Below are positions 25,859 through 35,443 of a stretch of 64,000 bases of DNA, piece by piece. Each line of letters starts with the position of its first letter. Within the stretch, counting starts at the first letter, position 1. The DNA comes from an uncultured Bacteroidales bacterium (GTDB taxonomy: Bacteria > Bacteroidota > Bacteroidia > Bacteroidales > Coprobacteraceae): NCBI GenBank assembly GCA_949297285.1, contig CASFRL010000033.1, forward strand, positions 1 to 64,000, read 5' to 3'. Made by a program: the position numbers and the translations under genes. Below the pieces are notes generated by a model that was not told where the DNA came from, ran no database searches, and was given only the letters and a program-made list of their open reading frames with translations.

Positions 25859-27805
25859 TTATTTTATTACCCGTTTTTCGATAATATATGAGGGTTTGAA
25901 ATAAACGAAGTAAAAACTCTTGTTTATAAAACCGCTCCGGTCATCAATTTTTTGGAATTTAAAATCTGTTTGCAGACTGGAAGAGGTGATTGTCTCGAGA
26001 TGGTTCTCAAAATCTTTTCCGTATTTTTTTAATGCGTTTAAGAAATACATTCCGGTATCGAATCCCAACAAACCGTATTTAGGATTGGCATTAATCAGAT
26101 CTTTGTTATACCAGAAATAGAATTTTTTTTGAAAATCTTTCCACTCGGAATCGGTTGGATTGGTGTAGAATCGGGTAAAAATAACGGTGTTCAGTTTGTG
26201 GAAATTGTTTAAATATTCTTTTGTGTAGGTTTGCCATTCCGGATACCCGAACAATGTAATCGAAAGATCGGGACGGTCATCTCTCAATTTCGATAGTGAT
26301 GCTAAGATTTTCCCTGCCGAATTTTTTGTCGATGAATTGTTGATGACTAAAATATCTGCATTTTCCGACAGATCATTGTTCAATGCCGTAAGTTCCGGAT
26401 CTGAGTCGATGTAATAATCTTTGAATTGAATATTTTTATGTTGCAATTCCGATTTTACCAGATTGATAAAGTCTTTCTTTTCATCCGGGATTTCATTGTC
26501 GATCAAAAATACTACTTGTTTGTCTCCGAATTGTTTTATCAATTCGTTTACCGTTTCCGAATACAGGAATGAATGGGGAATGTTGGTTTGGAAAACATTC
26601 GCGTTGCGGTTCGCTTCATCATTTTTCAATGAAAAAACATTTACCATGCCAATACCATTCTTCCGTGCAAAGGATGCGGTTTTCTGTATCAAAGAATTAT
26701 CTGCCGGCCCGATAATCAAATCGACCGAACTCATTTGCGGATCTGATAGGATATTGTCAAGAGTAGAGCTTTTCCCTTCAGTATCATAAGCATATACATC
26801 GATAGATGTGCCCTGTTTTTTCAGGCTATCTACTGCCAATAAAAATCCTTGGTAATATTCTAAGTAAAGAGCCGATCGGGTATTCTCCTTTTGAGAAAGC
26901 ATAAAGGGAAGTAAAACGGCAATATCGATTTTTCCCGTCTCATTTTCTGCATAGTTATATGCCTTTCCACCCATGTCCGATAAGGCTTGTGAATGGTCTG
27001 TTGAAGATTCTTTTTTTGGAATATTGATAATGATGTCTTTTTTTATTTCTCCGATTCCAGGATTGCAGGCTTTTATATCATCGATCGTAATTCCGAATTG
27101 TTGAGCAATACTATATAACGTTTCTTTTTTCTTTACCGTGTATGGGAAAGTCTCGGGAGTGTTTCGTTTAATACCGTTCTCAAGTCCTTTTTTCGGGGCA
27201 ATTTTTATGACTTTACCGATTGTAAAGTTAGATGAAGACAATTCTGGGTTTTGTTTCAATAAGTCATCTATGGTAATGCCATATTTCTTGGCAACAGAAA
27301 ATAAGGTTTCTTTAGGCGCAATCGTATGGTATATATATTGGCCGGTCATGTCTTGTTTCTGTGACTCGTTCGGGTTTACAGCCCCTGTTTGGGGAATTTT
27401 CAGTTTCATCCCGACACGTAACCCTTTTTCCGAATCCGGATTTAAAGCAATTATGGCATTCGGTGCAATGTGGTATTTTCGGGCTATTGCATATATTGTT
27501 TCGCCAACAGATACTGTATGGATAAAACTTGACGTATCTTCTTTTTTTTGAGTAACCCCTTTGATCGGAATCAGTAATTCTTGCCCGCTTTTGAGACCGT
27601 TTTTGGCCGATGGGTTATATTGAAGAATTTCCTCTTTGGTAGTATCGAATTTTTTGCAGATAGAATAGAACCCTTCTGCACTATTTACTTTATATAAGTA
27701 AAATCCTTTGCCATTTATTGATTTTTTCGGGAAATTATCAGCAAATAATGATAAATGTCCGATGAAGGAAACAAAAAGTATAAAAAAAATCTTTTTTACA
27801 ATCAT
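25859..27805 (-). CDS. LysM protein with periplasmic-binding-like domain
   Basis: This 648-residue exported protein has a signal peptide (about 1-22), then four LysM repeats at about residues 35-65, 93-125, 157-190 and 220-252, each with a YxVxxxETxYxIAxK(Y/F) pattern that binds peptidoglycan glycan. The C-terminal half (about 290-640) has the alternating beta-alpha pattern of a type-1 periplasmic-binding/ABC substrate-binding fold, for example IDIAVLLPFML and VDLIIGPADNSLI. This fusion is known in Bacteroidales but its role is not settled; ligand sensing at the wall is one inference. It heads a two-gene unit with the barrel protein. Confidence 0.87.
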   Translation of the reverse strand: MIVKKIFFILFVSFIGHLSLFADNFPKKSINGKGFYLYKVNSAEGFYSICKKFDTTKEEILQYNPSAKNGLKSGQELLIPIKGVTQKKEDTSSFIHTVSVGETIYAIARKYHIAPNAIIALNPDSEKGLRVGMKLKIPQTGAVNPNESQKQDMTGQYIYHTIAPKETLFSVAKKYGITIDDLLKQNPELSSSNFTIGKVIKIAPKKGLENGIKRNTPETFPYTVKKKETLYSIAQQFGITIDDIKACNPGIGEIKKDIIINIPKKESSTDHSQALSDMGGKAYNYAENETGKIDIAVLLPFMLSQKENTRSALYLEYYQGFLLAVDSLKKQGTSIDVYAYDTEGKSSTLDNILSDPQMSSVDLIIGPADNSLIQKTASFARKNGIGMVNVFSLKNDEANRNANVFQTNIPHSFLYSETVNELIKQFGDKQVVFLIDNEIPDEKKDFINLVKSELQHKNIQFKDYYIDSDPELTALNNDLSENADILVINNSSTKNSAGKILASLSKLRDDRPDLSITLFGYPEWQTYTKEYLNNFHKLNTVIFTRFYTNPTDSEWKDFQKKFYFWYNKDLINANPKYGLLGFDTGMYFLNALKKYGKDFENHLETITSSSLQTDFKFQKIDDRSGFINKSFYFVYFKPSYIIEKRVIK

Positions 27806-27855
27806 GAGATCGGATTATTTGTTCTTTTATTTCTGCCTTTTATACATACAAAAAA

Positions 27856-27886
27856 CAAAGGTACAAAATTTTCCTTGTTGCAACAA
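27856..27886 (-). promoter_or_regulatory. Promoter of the LysM gene
   Basis: TACCTTTG on the minus strand (complement of 27856-27863) with TTG about 20 bases upstream (complement of 27884-27886). The -33 region lies in a TTGTTGCAACAA palindrome (27875-27886). Confidence 0.55.
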
Positions 27887-27968
27887 CGACTTTAATGAAC
27901 TTCATTCGTATATATTGATTATAAAATCCTTTTTTGTTTTTTTATTTATTTCTTTCTGCGAAATACCG

Positions 27969-27976
27969 TATCTTTG
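27969..27976 (+). promoter_or_regulatory. -7 element of the CHU_C gene
   Basis: TATCTTTG, 26 bases before the start codon; the -33 box is less clear in a run of Ts. Confidence 0.5.
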
Positions 27977-28002
27977 ACGATTAACTGTTTAAGGAATGAT
28001 CG

Positions 28003-29289
28003 ATGAAAAGATTTTGTATTTTATCGCTATATTTTTTCTGGGTATTTTTATTGTGTGCACAAACCGTAGAAATCCCCGGAGCATATCGTTGGACGGGAGT
28101 AAATAAATCGGAAACCGGACTGGATTATGTTTTTGTTGTTCCTTCTTCATCACAAGCGACAATCCGTTTCAATACCACATCCGGATCGACCGTCAATTGG
28201 TATAAATTTCATCAAACAGGAATAAACGACAAAGATTTTTTTCATACGGGAAATGTATTATCTACGGCTGAAAAGGATTGTGGGTACGTAATCGAACAAG
28301 GAGATGTCTCAATATATTTGTGGGTATCGACATACAAAGAAGTTGCATCTTTATATCCGGATGAAGAGTTTACCGACCAATGTAATCAAGTGCGGTTGGC
28401 CGGAAGCGGTTTGGATATCCCGTATTATACTACCGATGGGAAATGGAAATCTGTAAACCGGGTCGTTACATTCAAGACATGGAAATGGGATGACATATTG
28501 AAGGATTTGAAAATGGTGGATGATACCGTACAATGTGAAGTCTCGAAAAGTGGAGAAACTATCAGTTTGTATGCTCCTGCGCCATACGAAAAGACACTGT
28601 TTACCGTGATCGATTCTATCCCTTATAAAGGATGGAATAGCGCGATAAAAAAAATTACGACATCCGAGGAGTATGATTCCCGGGCAATATTGGTGAAAGC
28701 AGTCGTTACCCAGCTTCGGGAGAAAGCGATAAACGAATTGCAATCGGATATGGAAGACGGCGTTTTCGGTGGCTCGGCACCCGTAGAAATGGAATTTAAG
28801 GCTTATGTAAGCGGAGACAATTATTATGCATGGGAATTTATGCAAGAAGATCCGAACGAGGTAGATGACCCGATAATCGATGCTATATATACCGACAAAA
28901 TATTGCGTTATACATTTAATAGTGAGGGGACTACATATGTTAGATTGAAAGCTACCAATTCTTATTGCAGTAAAGATACTTCTTTTACAATAACGATCGG
29001 GGAATCTTCTCTTGAAGCTCCGAATATTTTTTCTCCCGGGACAAGTCCTGGCGTAAATGACGAGTGGAAAGTCGCTTACAAATCGATCGTGAGTTTCAGA
29101 TGTTGGATATTCAATCGATGGGGCGTTGAGATGTTTCGCTTTACAGATCCGTCGCAAGGGTGGGATGGAAAATATAAAGGGAAATTGGTACCTCCCGGAG
29201 TTTATTACTATATAATAGAGGCTAAAGGTGCAGATAACCAAAACTATAAACTAAAAGGTAACATAAATATTTTAAGGCCTCGAAATTGA
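28003..29289 (+). CDS. Gliding-motility/CHU_C-type C-terminal domain protein
   Basis: This 428-residue exported protein has a signal peptide (about 1-19, ending LLCAQ). Its first 300 residues are beta-rich with PKD-like features (VRLKATNSYCSKDTSFTITI). The last 85 residues (NIFSPGTSPGVNDEWKV onward to FNRWGVEMF and GVYYYIIEA) form a CHU_C/gliding-motility-associated C-terminal domain, a signal recognised by the type IX secretion system. The protein is therefore probably secreted and attached to the cell surface. The substrate or partner is unknown. It lies 22 bases upstream of the lytic transglycosylase gene. Confidence 0.87.
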   Translation: MKRFCILSLYFFWVFLLCAQTVEIPGAYRWTGVNKSETGLDYVFVVPSSSQATIRFNTTSGSTVNWYKFHQTGINDKDFFHTGNVLSTAEKDCGYVIEQGDVSIYLWVSTYKEVASLYPDEEFTDQCNQVRLAGSGLDIPYYTTDGKWKSVNRVVTFKTWKWDDILKDLKMVDDTVQCEVSKSGETISLYAPAPYEKTLFTVIDSIPYKGWNSAIKKITTSEEYDSRAILVKAVVTQLREKAINELQSDMEDGVFGGSAPVEMEFKAYVSGDNYYAWEFMQEDPNEVDDPIIDAIYTDKILRYTFNSEGTTYVRLKATNSYCSKDTSFTITIGESSLEAPNIFSPGTSPGVNDEWKVAYKSIVSFRCWIFNRWGVEMFRFTDPSQGWDGKYKGKLVPPGVYYYIIEAKGADNQNYKLKGNINILRPRN

Positions 29290-29311
29290 AGCAAAACATA
29301 TAGATTGGAAA

Positions 29312-30274
29312 ATGAAAAAAAAATATATTAATATATCAATGGTATTGATTATACCGTTGTTGGTCATTTTGTCGATCGTTTCATTTAAAAATCCGCAAAG
29401 AGATCAGCTCGATACTTCGATTATAGTCAATGTCGTGCCCGATTTCCCGACAAAGGTAAAATGGGGCGGAGAAACCATCGAGTTGGATAGAATCGATATG
29501 AGAGAGCGATATGATCGGGAATTGACAAGCTTCTGTTATATGCATTCGAATACACTTTTAATACTGAAACGTGCTAATCGTTATTTCCCGATAATCGAAC
29601 CTATTTTGAAAAAAAACGGCATTCCTGAAGATTTTGTATACTTAGCAGCTATCGAGAGTTATTTGAATCCTCGAGCAGTATCTCCGGCAAAAGCTGCTGG
29701 GATGTGGCAACTCATGCCTTCTACGGCAAAAGAGTCGGGACTCGAAGTAAATGATTATGTCGATGAGCGATTCAATATTGAAAAATCTACTGAGGCGGCA
29801 TGTCGCTACTTGAAAACCGCTTATAAAAAATATGGAAGTTGGACAACTGTGGCGGCATCCTATAATGCCGGTATGGGAAGGATATCGAATGAGTTGACAA
29901 AACAACAACATGATTCTTCTTTCGACCTTTGGTTGAATGAAGAGACATCTCGCTATGTATTCAGAGCTTTGGTTTTAAAGGAAATTCTTGAAGAACCGTA
30001 TCGCTTTGGCTTTGCAGTAAAAAAACATCAATTGTATCATCCGATACGTACGCGTGAAGTTTTGGTTAATACTCCGATCGAAGACCTTGCCGTATTTGCA
30101 AAAAATCATGGTATTACGTATGCTCAATTGAAAGAGTTCAATTCATGGCTGAGAGATCGAAGTCTTCCGAATAAAAGCGGAAAAACGTATAAAATATTGA
30201 TCCCTGAAAAAGACGATTTGTTTTACAGCACGCGTCAGATACCTGTTTTTAATAAAAAATGGATAATCGATTGA
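29312..30274 (+). CDS. Lytic transglycosylase (SLT fold, MltD-like)
   Basis: This 320-residue exported enzyme has a signal anchor (about 8-24) and a transglycosylase SLT domain (about 90-235). The catalytic Glu is residue 115 in LAAIESYLNP, and GMWQLMPSTA and ASYNAGMG are the flanking motifs. The C-terminal 80 residues resemble a LysM-like wall-binding unit (PIEDLAVFAKNHGITYAQLK). It cleaves the glycan strands of peptidoglycan. It is cotranscribed with the CHU_C protein and is followed by uvrA. Confidence 0.93.
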   Translation: MKKKYINISMVLIIPLLVILSIVSFKNPQRDQLDTSIIVNVVPDFPTKVKWGGETIELDRIDMRERYDRELTSFCYMHSNTLLILKRANRYFPIIEPILKKNGIPEDFVYLAAIESYLNPRAVSPAKAAGMWQLMPSTAKESGLEVNDYVDERFNIEKSTEAACRYLKTAYKKYGSWTTVAASYNAGMGRISNELTKQQHDSSFDLWLNEETSRYVFRALVLKEILEEPYRFGFAVKKHQLYHPIRTREVLVNTPIEDLAVFAKNHGITYAQLKEFNSWLRDRSLPNKSGKTYKILIPEKDDLFYSTRQIPVFNKKWIID

Positions 30275-30323
30275 CATATCGTTAAACCTCGTTATTCGTA
30301 ATTTATAAAAATTTGAGTAGTTG

Positions 30324-33146
30324 ATGATTAATAAAGACGATAAGATAGAAGTACTTGGTGCACGTGTACACAACCTAAAAAATATAGATGTTGAGATTCC
30401 CCGGAATAGTTTTACGGTTATTACTGGATTAAGTGGCAGCGGAAAATCCTCATTGGCGTTCGATACAATATTTGCAGAAGGGCAACGCCGTTATATCGAA
30501 ACATTTTCTGCGTATGCTCGCAATTTTTTGGGAAATATGGAGCGCCCCGATGTAGATAAGATAACGGGATTGAGCCCGGTTATATCTATTGAACAGAAGA
30601 CGACCAATAAAAACCCTCGTTCGACCGTAGGAACAACTACCGAAATATATGATTTTCTAAGGCTTTTGTACGCCCGTGCCGGTGAGGCATATTCGTATAT
30701 ATCGGGAGAAAAGATGGTAAAATATACCGAGGAGCAAATTTTGTCTTTAATTCTTGAACGGTATAAGGGCCGGAAAACGTATATTTTGGCTCCATTGGTA
30801 AGAAACCGTAAGGGGCATTATAAGGAACTTTTCGAACAAGTTCGTAAAAAAGGTTATTTAACGGTACGTGTCGATGGTGAATTGCGCGAAATTCTGCGTG
30901 GGATGAAACTCGACCGTTATAAAAACCATAGTGTAGAACTGGTAATCGATAAGTTGATCGTTTCAGAAAAAGATGAACGACGCCTGAAAGAGAGCGTACA
31001 GGTCGCTATGAAGCAGGGTGACGGATTAATTATGATTTTAGATGTCGAAACCGGAGAGGTGCGACATTACAGTCGTATGTTGATGGATCCGAAAACCGGA
31101 CTTTCGTATAGTGAACCGGCACCACATAATTTTTCTTTTAATTCTCCACAAGGGGCATGTCCCAGATGCAAAGGGTTGGGCTATGTCAATGTTATTGATA
31201 AGAATAAAATAATTCCTGATCCTGAATTGTCGATATATCAAGGCGGAATCGTTCCGTTAGGAAAATATAAAAACGCCCTTTTATTCTGGCAAATAGAGGC
31301 CATTTGCGAGAAATATGGCGTTACGCTGAAAACGCCATTGAAAGATATTCCGGAAGAAGCTTTGGACGATATTCTAAATGGAACGGAAGAACGGTTGAAT
31401 ATAAAAAATCAATCGTTAGGAAACTCGAACTATTTCCTCTCTTATGACGGCTTGATAAAATATATTGAAATGCAGCAGCAAAGTGAAGCTACTGCGCAGG
31501 CACAGAAATGGGCGGGACAGTTTGTGAAAACGATCGTTTGTCCACAATGCAATGGACACCGATTGAATGAAGAGGCCTTGCATTATCGCATACAAGGAAA
31601 AAATATTTCCGATCTGGCCGAAATGGATATCGCTGAACTCTCTCGTTGGTTGGATACAATAGAGGAACAAATGTCCTCAAAACAGGCAGCAATTGCAAAG
31701 GAAATTTTAAAGGAAATACGAACAAGATTGCATTTTCTGGTAGATGTCGGGCTGGAGTATCTAAATCTGAATCGGCCATCGGCAACTCTTTCCGGTGGAG
31801 AAAGTCAGCGTATACGGCTGGCGACACAAATAGGTTCGCAATTGGTAAATGTCTTATATATATTGGATGAACCCAGTATCGGATTACATCAGAGAGACAA
31901 TACCCGATTGATACGGTCGCTAAAACAACTTCGGGATTCGGGTAATTCCATTATCGTAGTCGAGCATGACAAAGAAATGATGCTGGAAGCCGATTATATT
32001 ATCGATATGGGCCCCAGAGCCGGACGGCTTGGGGGAGAAGTTGTCTTTACGGGAACTCCGGAGGAGATGCTGAAAACGAATACTTTGACAGCCGCATATT
32101 TAACTGGAAATTTAAAAATACCTGTCCCGGAAAAGCGAAGAACCGGAAACGGAAAATCCATAGTCTTACAAGGTGCAACAGGGAATAATCTGAAAAACCT
32201 TACTGTCGAATTTCCATTGGGAAAGTTTATTTGTGTAACGGGGGTTTCTGGAAGTGGAAAATCGAGTTTGATCAACGGGACGCTGCAACCGATAATCAGT
32301 CACCTGTTTTACCGTGCACAGCGGGAACCTCTTCCTTATACAAACATAGAGGGTTTGGAATATATAGACAAGATTGTCAACGTCGATCAATCTCCGTTAG
32401 GACGTACACCCCGTTCGAATCCGGCAACCTATACGGGCGTATTTTCAGATATACGGAATGTCTTTGTCGATCTTCCGGAAGCAAAAATCCGAGGGTATAA
32501 ACCGGGGCGTTTTTCTTTTAATGTTGCAGGCGGTCGTTGTGAAGTCTGCGGAGGCAACGGATATAAGACTATCGAAATGAATTTCTTGCCGGATGTATTG
32601 GTCCCTTGTGAAGAGTGCCACGGAAAACGATATAATCGTGAAACGTTAGAGGTACGTTTCAAAGGTAAATCTATTGCCGATGTCCTTGATATGACGATCA
32701 ATCAGGCTGTCGAATTTTTTGAAAATATTCCGGCGATATTGAACAAGATAAAAGTACTTCAAGATGTCGGTCTGGGTTATATAAAATTGGGACAGCCATC
32801 TACAACTCTTTCGGGAGGTGAAAGTCAACGGGTGAAGTTGGCAACCGAATTATCTAAAAAAGATACGGGAAAGACTCTTTATATATTGGACGAACCGACA
32901 ACCGGATTGCATTTTGAAGATATACGGGTTTTATTGAATGTACTCAACCGTTTGGTGGATAAAGGAAATACCGTTTTAGTAATCGAGCATAATATGGATG
33001 TAATAAAATCTGCCGATTATATTATCGATATGGGACCCGAAGGCGGGCAGGAGGGAGGCCGTATTCTGGCTACCGGTACACCGGAAGAGATATGTAAGGT
33101 AACAAACTCCTATACTGCACAATATTTGAAAGAAGAACTAAAATAA
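30324..33146 (+). CDS. uvrA: Excinuclease ABC subunit A
   Basis: This 940-residue nucleotide-excision-repair ATPase recognises bulky lesions with UvrB. It has two ABC modules: Walker A motifs GLSGSGKSSL near residue 35 and GVSGSGKSSL near 637, and signature motifs LSGGESQRIRLA and LSGGESQRVKLA. Two zinc-binding cysteine sets are present (CPRCKGLG, and CEVCGGNG with CEECHGKRY). A TTG at 30321 is in frame, but the ATG at 30324 is preferred. Length is normal. Confidence 0.98.
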   Translation: MINKDDKIEVLGARVHNLKNIDVEIPRNSFTVITGLSGSGKSSLAFDTIFAEGQRRYIETFSAYARNFLGNMERPDVDKITGLSPVISIEQKTTNKNPRSTVGTTTEIYDFLRLLYARAGEAYSYISGEKMVKYTEEQILSLILERYKGRKTYILAPLVRNRKGHYKELFEQVRKKGYLTVRVDGELREILRGMKLDRYKNHSVELVIDKLIVSEKDERRLKESVQVAMKQGDGLIMILDVETGEVRHYSRMLMDPKTGLSYSEPAPHNFSFNSPQGACPRCKGLGYVNVIDKNKIIPDPELSIYQGGIVPLGKYKNALLFWQIEAICEKYGVTLKTPLKDIPEEALDDILNGTEERLNIKNQSLGNSNYFLSYDGLIKYIEMQQQSEATAQAQKWAGQFVKTIVCPQCNGHRLNEEALHYRIQGKNISDLAEMDIAELSRWLDTIEEQMSSKQAAIAKEILKEIRTRLHFLVDVGLEYLNLNRPSATLSGGESQRIRLATQIGSQLVNVLYILDEPSIGLHQRDNTRLIRSLKQLRDSGNSIIVVEHDKEMMLEADYIIDMGPRAGRLGGEVVFTGTPEEMLKTNTLTAAYLTGNLKIPVPEKRRTGNGKSIVLQGATGNNLKNLTVEFPLGKFICVTGVSGSGKSSLINGTLQPIISHLFYRAQREPLPYTNIEGLEYIDKIVNVDQSPLGRTPRSNPATYTGVFSDIRNVFVDLPEAKIRGYKPGRFSFNVAGGRCEVCGGNGYKTIEMNFLPDVLVPCEECHGKRYNRETLEVRFKGKSIADVLDMTINQAVEFFENIPAILNKIKVLQDVGLGYIKLGQPSTTLSGGESQRVKLATELSKKDTGKTLYILDEPTTGLHFEDIRVLLNVLNRLVDKGNTVLVIEHNMDVIKSADYIIDMGPEGGQEGGRILATGTPEEICKVTNSYTAQYLKEELK

Positions 33147-33173
33147 AGAGTTATTGCTTTATGCAATTTTATG

Positions 33174-33235
33174 GTTTGTGCTTGCGAAATATCGGTCTGA
33201 CAATATACAGAATCCGGAATAAGGCAAGCACAAAC
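33174..33235. repeat. Inverted repeat after uvrA
   Basis: GTTTGTGCTTGC (33174-33185) is exactly complemented at 33224-33235, enclosing 38 bases. No T-run follows, so it is not a standard terminator; a structured RNA end is possible. The rest of 33147-33407 shows nothing I recognise. Confidence 0.6.
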
Positions 33236-33407
33236 GAACCTATCTCGAATATAATTCGAGAAATTAATAGATGAATAAACTGTGGAAGTTTTTAAAGTTG
33301 GATTTTTATAAATCGATATTCTATCCTATATAAATTGGGTATTTCTATATTTAGTTACATACATTCCGAAATTCATTAATCTGGTATCGGGCTTTATCAG
33401 TACTTTA

Positions 33408-33731
33408 TTATAAAGTATCTTGATTTTCTTCAATATTGCCTTTCTCTGGAGAATTCTCCTTAATGTATGACATTACTTCATTGAGCCCAGTCGTAAATTT
33501 CTCAAAATCCTCTTGATACAAAAAGATCTTATGTTTTTCAAATTGAACGGTAGGATTGTTATCTTCCCCGGATATTATTTTTTTACTTTCCGTGATAGCC
33601 AGAAAAAATTCATCTTTCTTGTTCTTTTTAACATCTAAGTAATAGATTCTTTTTCCAGCTTTCAAGGTTTTGGTAAATACTATGTCATTTTCCTTTTTAT
33701 TGGAAGTGTCTTCCTTTCTTAGATTTTCCAT
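33408..33731 (-). CDS. DUF3276 (PUR-alpha-like) protein
   Basis: This 107-residue protein has the beta-beta-beta-alpha pattern of the PUR domain, seen in IVFTKTLKAGKRIYYLDVKK and FFLAITESKK followed by HKIFLYQEDFEKF. DUF3276 proteins are widespread in Bacteroidetes and bind single-stranded nucleic acid in the PUR fold by homology. It is encoded alone, opposite to nusB. Charged N- and C-terminal tails (residues 1-18 and 92-107) are probably disordered. Confidence 0.85.
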   Translation of the reverse strand: MENLRKEDTSNKKENDIVFTKTLKAGKRIYYLDVKKNKKDEFFLAITESKKIISGEDNNPTVQFEKHKIFLYQEDFEKFTTGLNEVMSYIKENSPEKGNIEENQDTL

Positions 33732-33921
33732 ATTAAGTAAAATTCTAATGTGTTGTAATGAAATATTTTATTAATTATATAATAAATGCAAATATGCTAT
33801 TTTATTTTGAAGAAACAAATATTTTGCAATAACATTTTAAAAATAAGAAGAGGCCGCATTTTTCTTATACCGGTTTTGCGAAAAAAACAGCTTTTTAAGT
33901 CGAACTACAACAAAAAAATAA

Positions 33922-33929
33922 TACCTTTG
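33922..33929 (+). promoter_or_regulatory. -7 element of nusB
   Basis: TACCTTTG, 31 bases before the nusB start; a TTTTT stretch about 21 bases upstream could serve as -33. Confidence 0.55.
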
Positions 33930-33960
33930 CAGCCGCATAATACAAAAAAGATCTTTTAAA

Positions 33961-34890
33961 ATGGTGAATCGAATTTTAATCCGAATCAAAATTGTACAAA
34001 TAGTTTATTCTCATTTACTGAATAAAGATAAAGATATAAATACTTCGGAAAAAGAGTTGTTTTTCAGTTTAGAGAAAGCATATGAGCTATATCACTATTT
34101 GTTGATTTTAATGATCGAATTAACAAATGCCCAAAGTAAACGCATAGAAAATGCCCGTTTTAAATATACGGCAACCGCAGCAGAGAAAAATCCGGATACC
34201 CGTTTGGTGAACAATCGATTTATCGCCCAATTAAGAGAAAACCGGATGTTGAATGAATATATCAACCGTCAGTCTCTGTCATGGGTAAACGAACCTGATT
34301 TTATCCGCATTATGTTAGATCGTATTCTGGCCTCGGATTTTTATAAAGCATACATAACCTCCGAAGAAGATTCATATGCAGTCGATCAAGATTTTTGGAA
34401 AAAGGTCTTTAAGCACATTATTGTAGAGGATGAAGATTTATCCGAAATTCTGGAAGCTAAAAGCCTTTATTGGAATGATGATTTGGAAACGATCTCAACT
34501 TTTGTACTGAAGACAATCAAGCGTTTCGACGAGAGCAAAGGGGCAGAACAGGAACTTCTACCGATGTTTAAAGACGATGAAGATATCGAGTTTGCCAAAA
34601 CTCTCTTCAGACAAACGCTCATGAATGTTGAAGCCAATAAAAAGCTGATCGATCAACACACCAAAAATTGGGAAATCGATCGGGTTGCGTTTATGGACAT
34701 TGTGATTATGCTGGTTGCCATTGCAGAGATAAAATCATTCCCGAGTATTCCGGTCAGAGTAACATTGAACGAATATATAGAAATTGCGAAATCGTATAGT
34801 ACCGTAAAAAGCGGACATTTTATAAATGGAATATTAGACGCGGTTATTTCACAATTGAAAAAAGATGGAGTTTTAATCGATAAAATGTAA
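33961..34890 (+). CDS. nusB: Transcription antitermination factor NusB
   Basis: This 309-residue protein carries the NusB all-helical fold mainly in its C-terminal half (about 180-300, FAKTLFRQTLMNVEANKKL and FPSIPVRVTLNEYIEIAKSY). It acts with NusE in rRNA antitermination. Bacteroidetes NusB proteins are about twice the length of the E. coli protein because of an extended N-terminal region, and this one is normal for the group. It begins the conserved nusB-yajC-ybbR-coaE cluster. Confidence 0.93.
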   Translation: MVNRILIRIKIVQIVYSHLLNKDKDINTSEKELFFSLEKAYELYHYLLILMIELTNAQSKRIENARFKYTATAAEKNPDTRLVNNRFIAQLRENRMLNEYINRQSLSWVNEPDFIRIMLDRILASDFYKAYITSEEDSYAVDQDFWKKVFKHIIVEDEDLSEILEAKSLYWNDDLETISTFVLKTIKRFDESKGAEQELLPMFKDDEDIEFAKTLFRQTLMNVEANKKLIDQHTKNWEIDRVAFMDIVIMLVAIAEIKSFPSIPVRVTLNEYIEIAKSYSTVKSGHFINGILDAVISQLKKDGVLIDKM

Positions 34891-34942
34891 ATATATATTA
34901 TTTCATTCTTATATTATTTTTTTTAATCTCACTTTTTTCTCA

Positions 34943-34950
34943 TATCTTTG
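34943..34950 (+). promoter_or_regulatory. -7 element of yajC
   Basis: TATCTTTG 51 bases before the yajC start, in AT-rich DNA; the -33 region is T-rich. Confidence 0.5.
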
Positions 34951-35001
34951 TTATTTATATTGATAATTAAATTTTAATCGTTTAACAAATAAATTGAAAT
35001 T

Positions 35002-35322
35002 ATGACGTTATTGACAATTTTATTGCAACAACAAGGACAAGGAGCCGGATGGTCAAGCATAATCATGATGGTTGCTTTAGTTGCCATTTTCTATTTTTTC
35101 ATGATTCGTCCTCAGACAAAAAGACAAAAAGAAATTCGGAAATTCCGTGAATCATTGAAAGTCGGAGACAAAGTCGTTACTGCCGGTGGTATTTATGGAA
35201 AAATTAAAGAAATAAAAGATAATATTATCGTATTGGAAGTTGCTGAGAATGTACGCATCCGCATCGACAGATCTTCGATATATGCTACTGCAGCAGATTC
35301 GACAACGACAACTCAAGCCTAA
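35002..35322 (+). CDS. yajC: Preprotein translocase subunit YajC
   Basis: This 106-residue protein has one transmembrane helix (about 18-36, SIIMMVALVAIFYFFMIRP) followed by the conserved cytoplasmic segment RPQTKRQKEIRKFRESLKVG. The beta-rich tail reads DKVVTAGGIYGKI. It associates with SecDF and YidC. The next gene is ybbR-like, as in related genomes. Confidence 0.95.
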   Translation: MTLLTILLQQQGQGAGWSSIIMMVALVAIFYFFMIRPQTKRQKEIRKFRESLKVGDKVVTAGGIYGKIKEIKDNIIVLEVAENVRIRIDRSSIYATAADSTTTTQA

Positions 35323-35411
35323 AGCTTAGGTTGACAGACGTTTTATAGAAGATTTTAAAATCATTGAAGATAAAGTTTTTTATTTATAATTCTATACTGA
35401 ATAAAAAACTT

Positions 35412-35419
35412 TATCTTTG
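35412..35419 (+). promoter_or_regulatory. -7 element of the YbbR-like gene
   Basis: TATCTTTG 24 bases before the ATG at 35444. It overlaps an upstream in-frame TTG, which argues for the ATG as the true start. Confidence 0.55.
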
Positions 35420-35443
35420 TTTTTATTAGAATCTGTTGTTCAC

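Noticed and set aside
28351-29241. Long 296-codon minus-strand frame opposite the CHU_C gene
   Set aside because: It lies wholly inside a well-supported gene on the other strand and its composition is Cys/Phe/Ile-rich in a pattern of antisense reading; it is a shadow frame.
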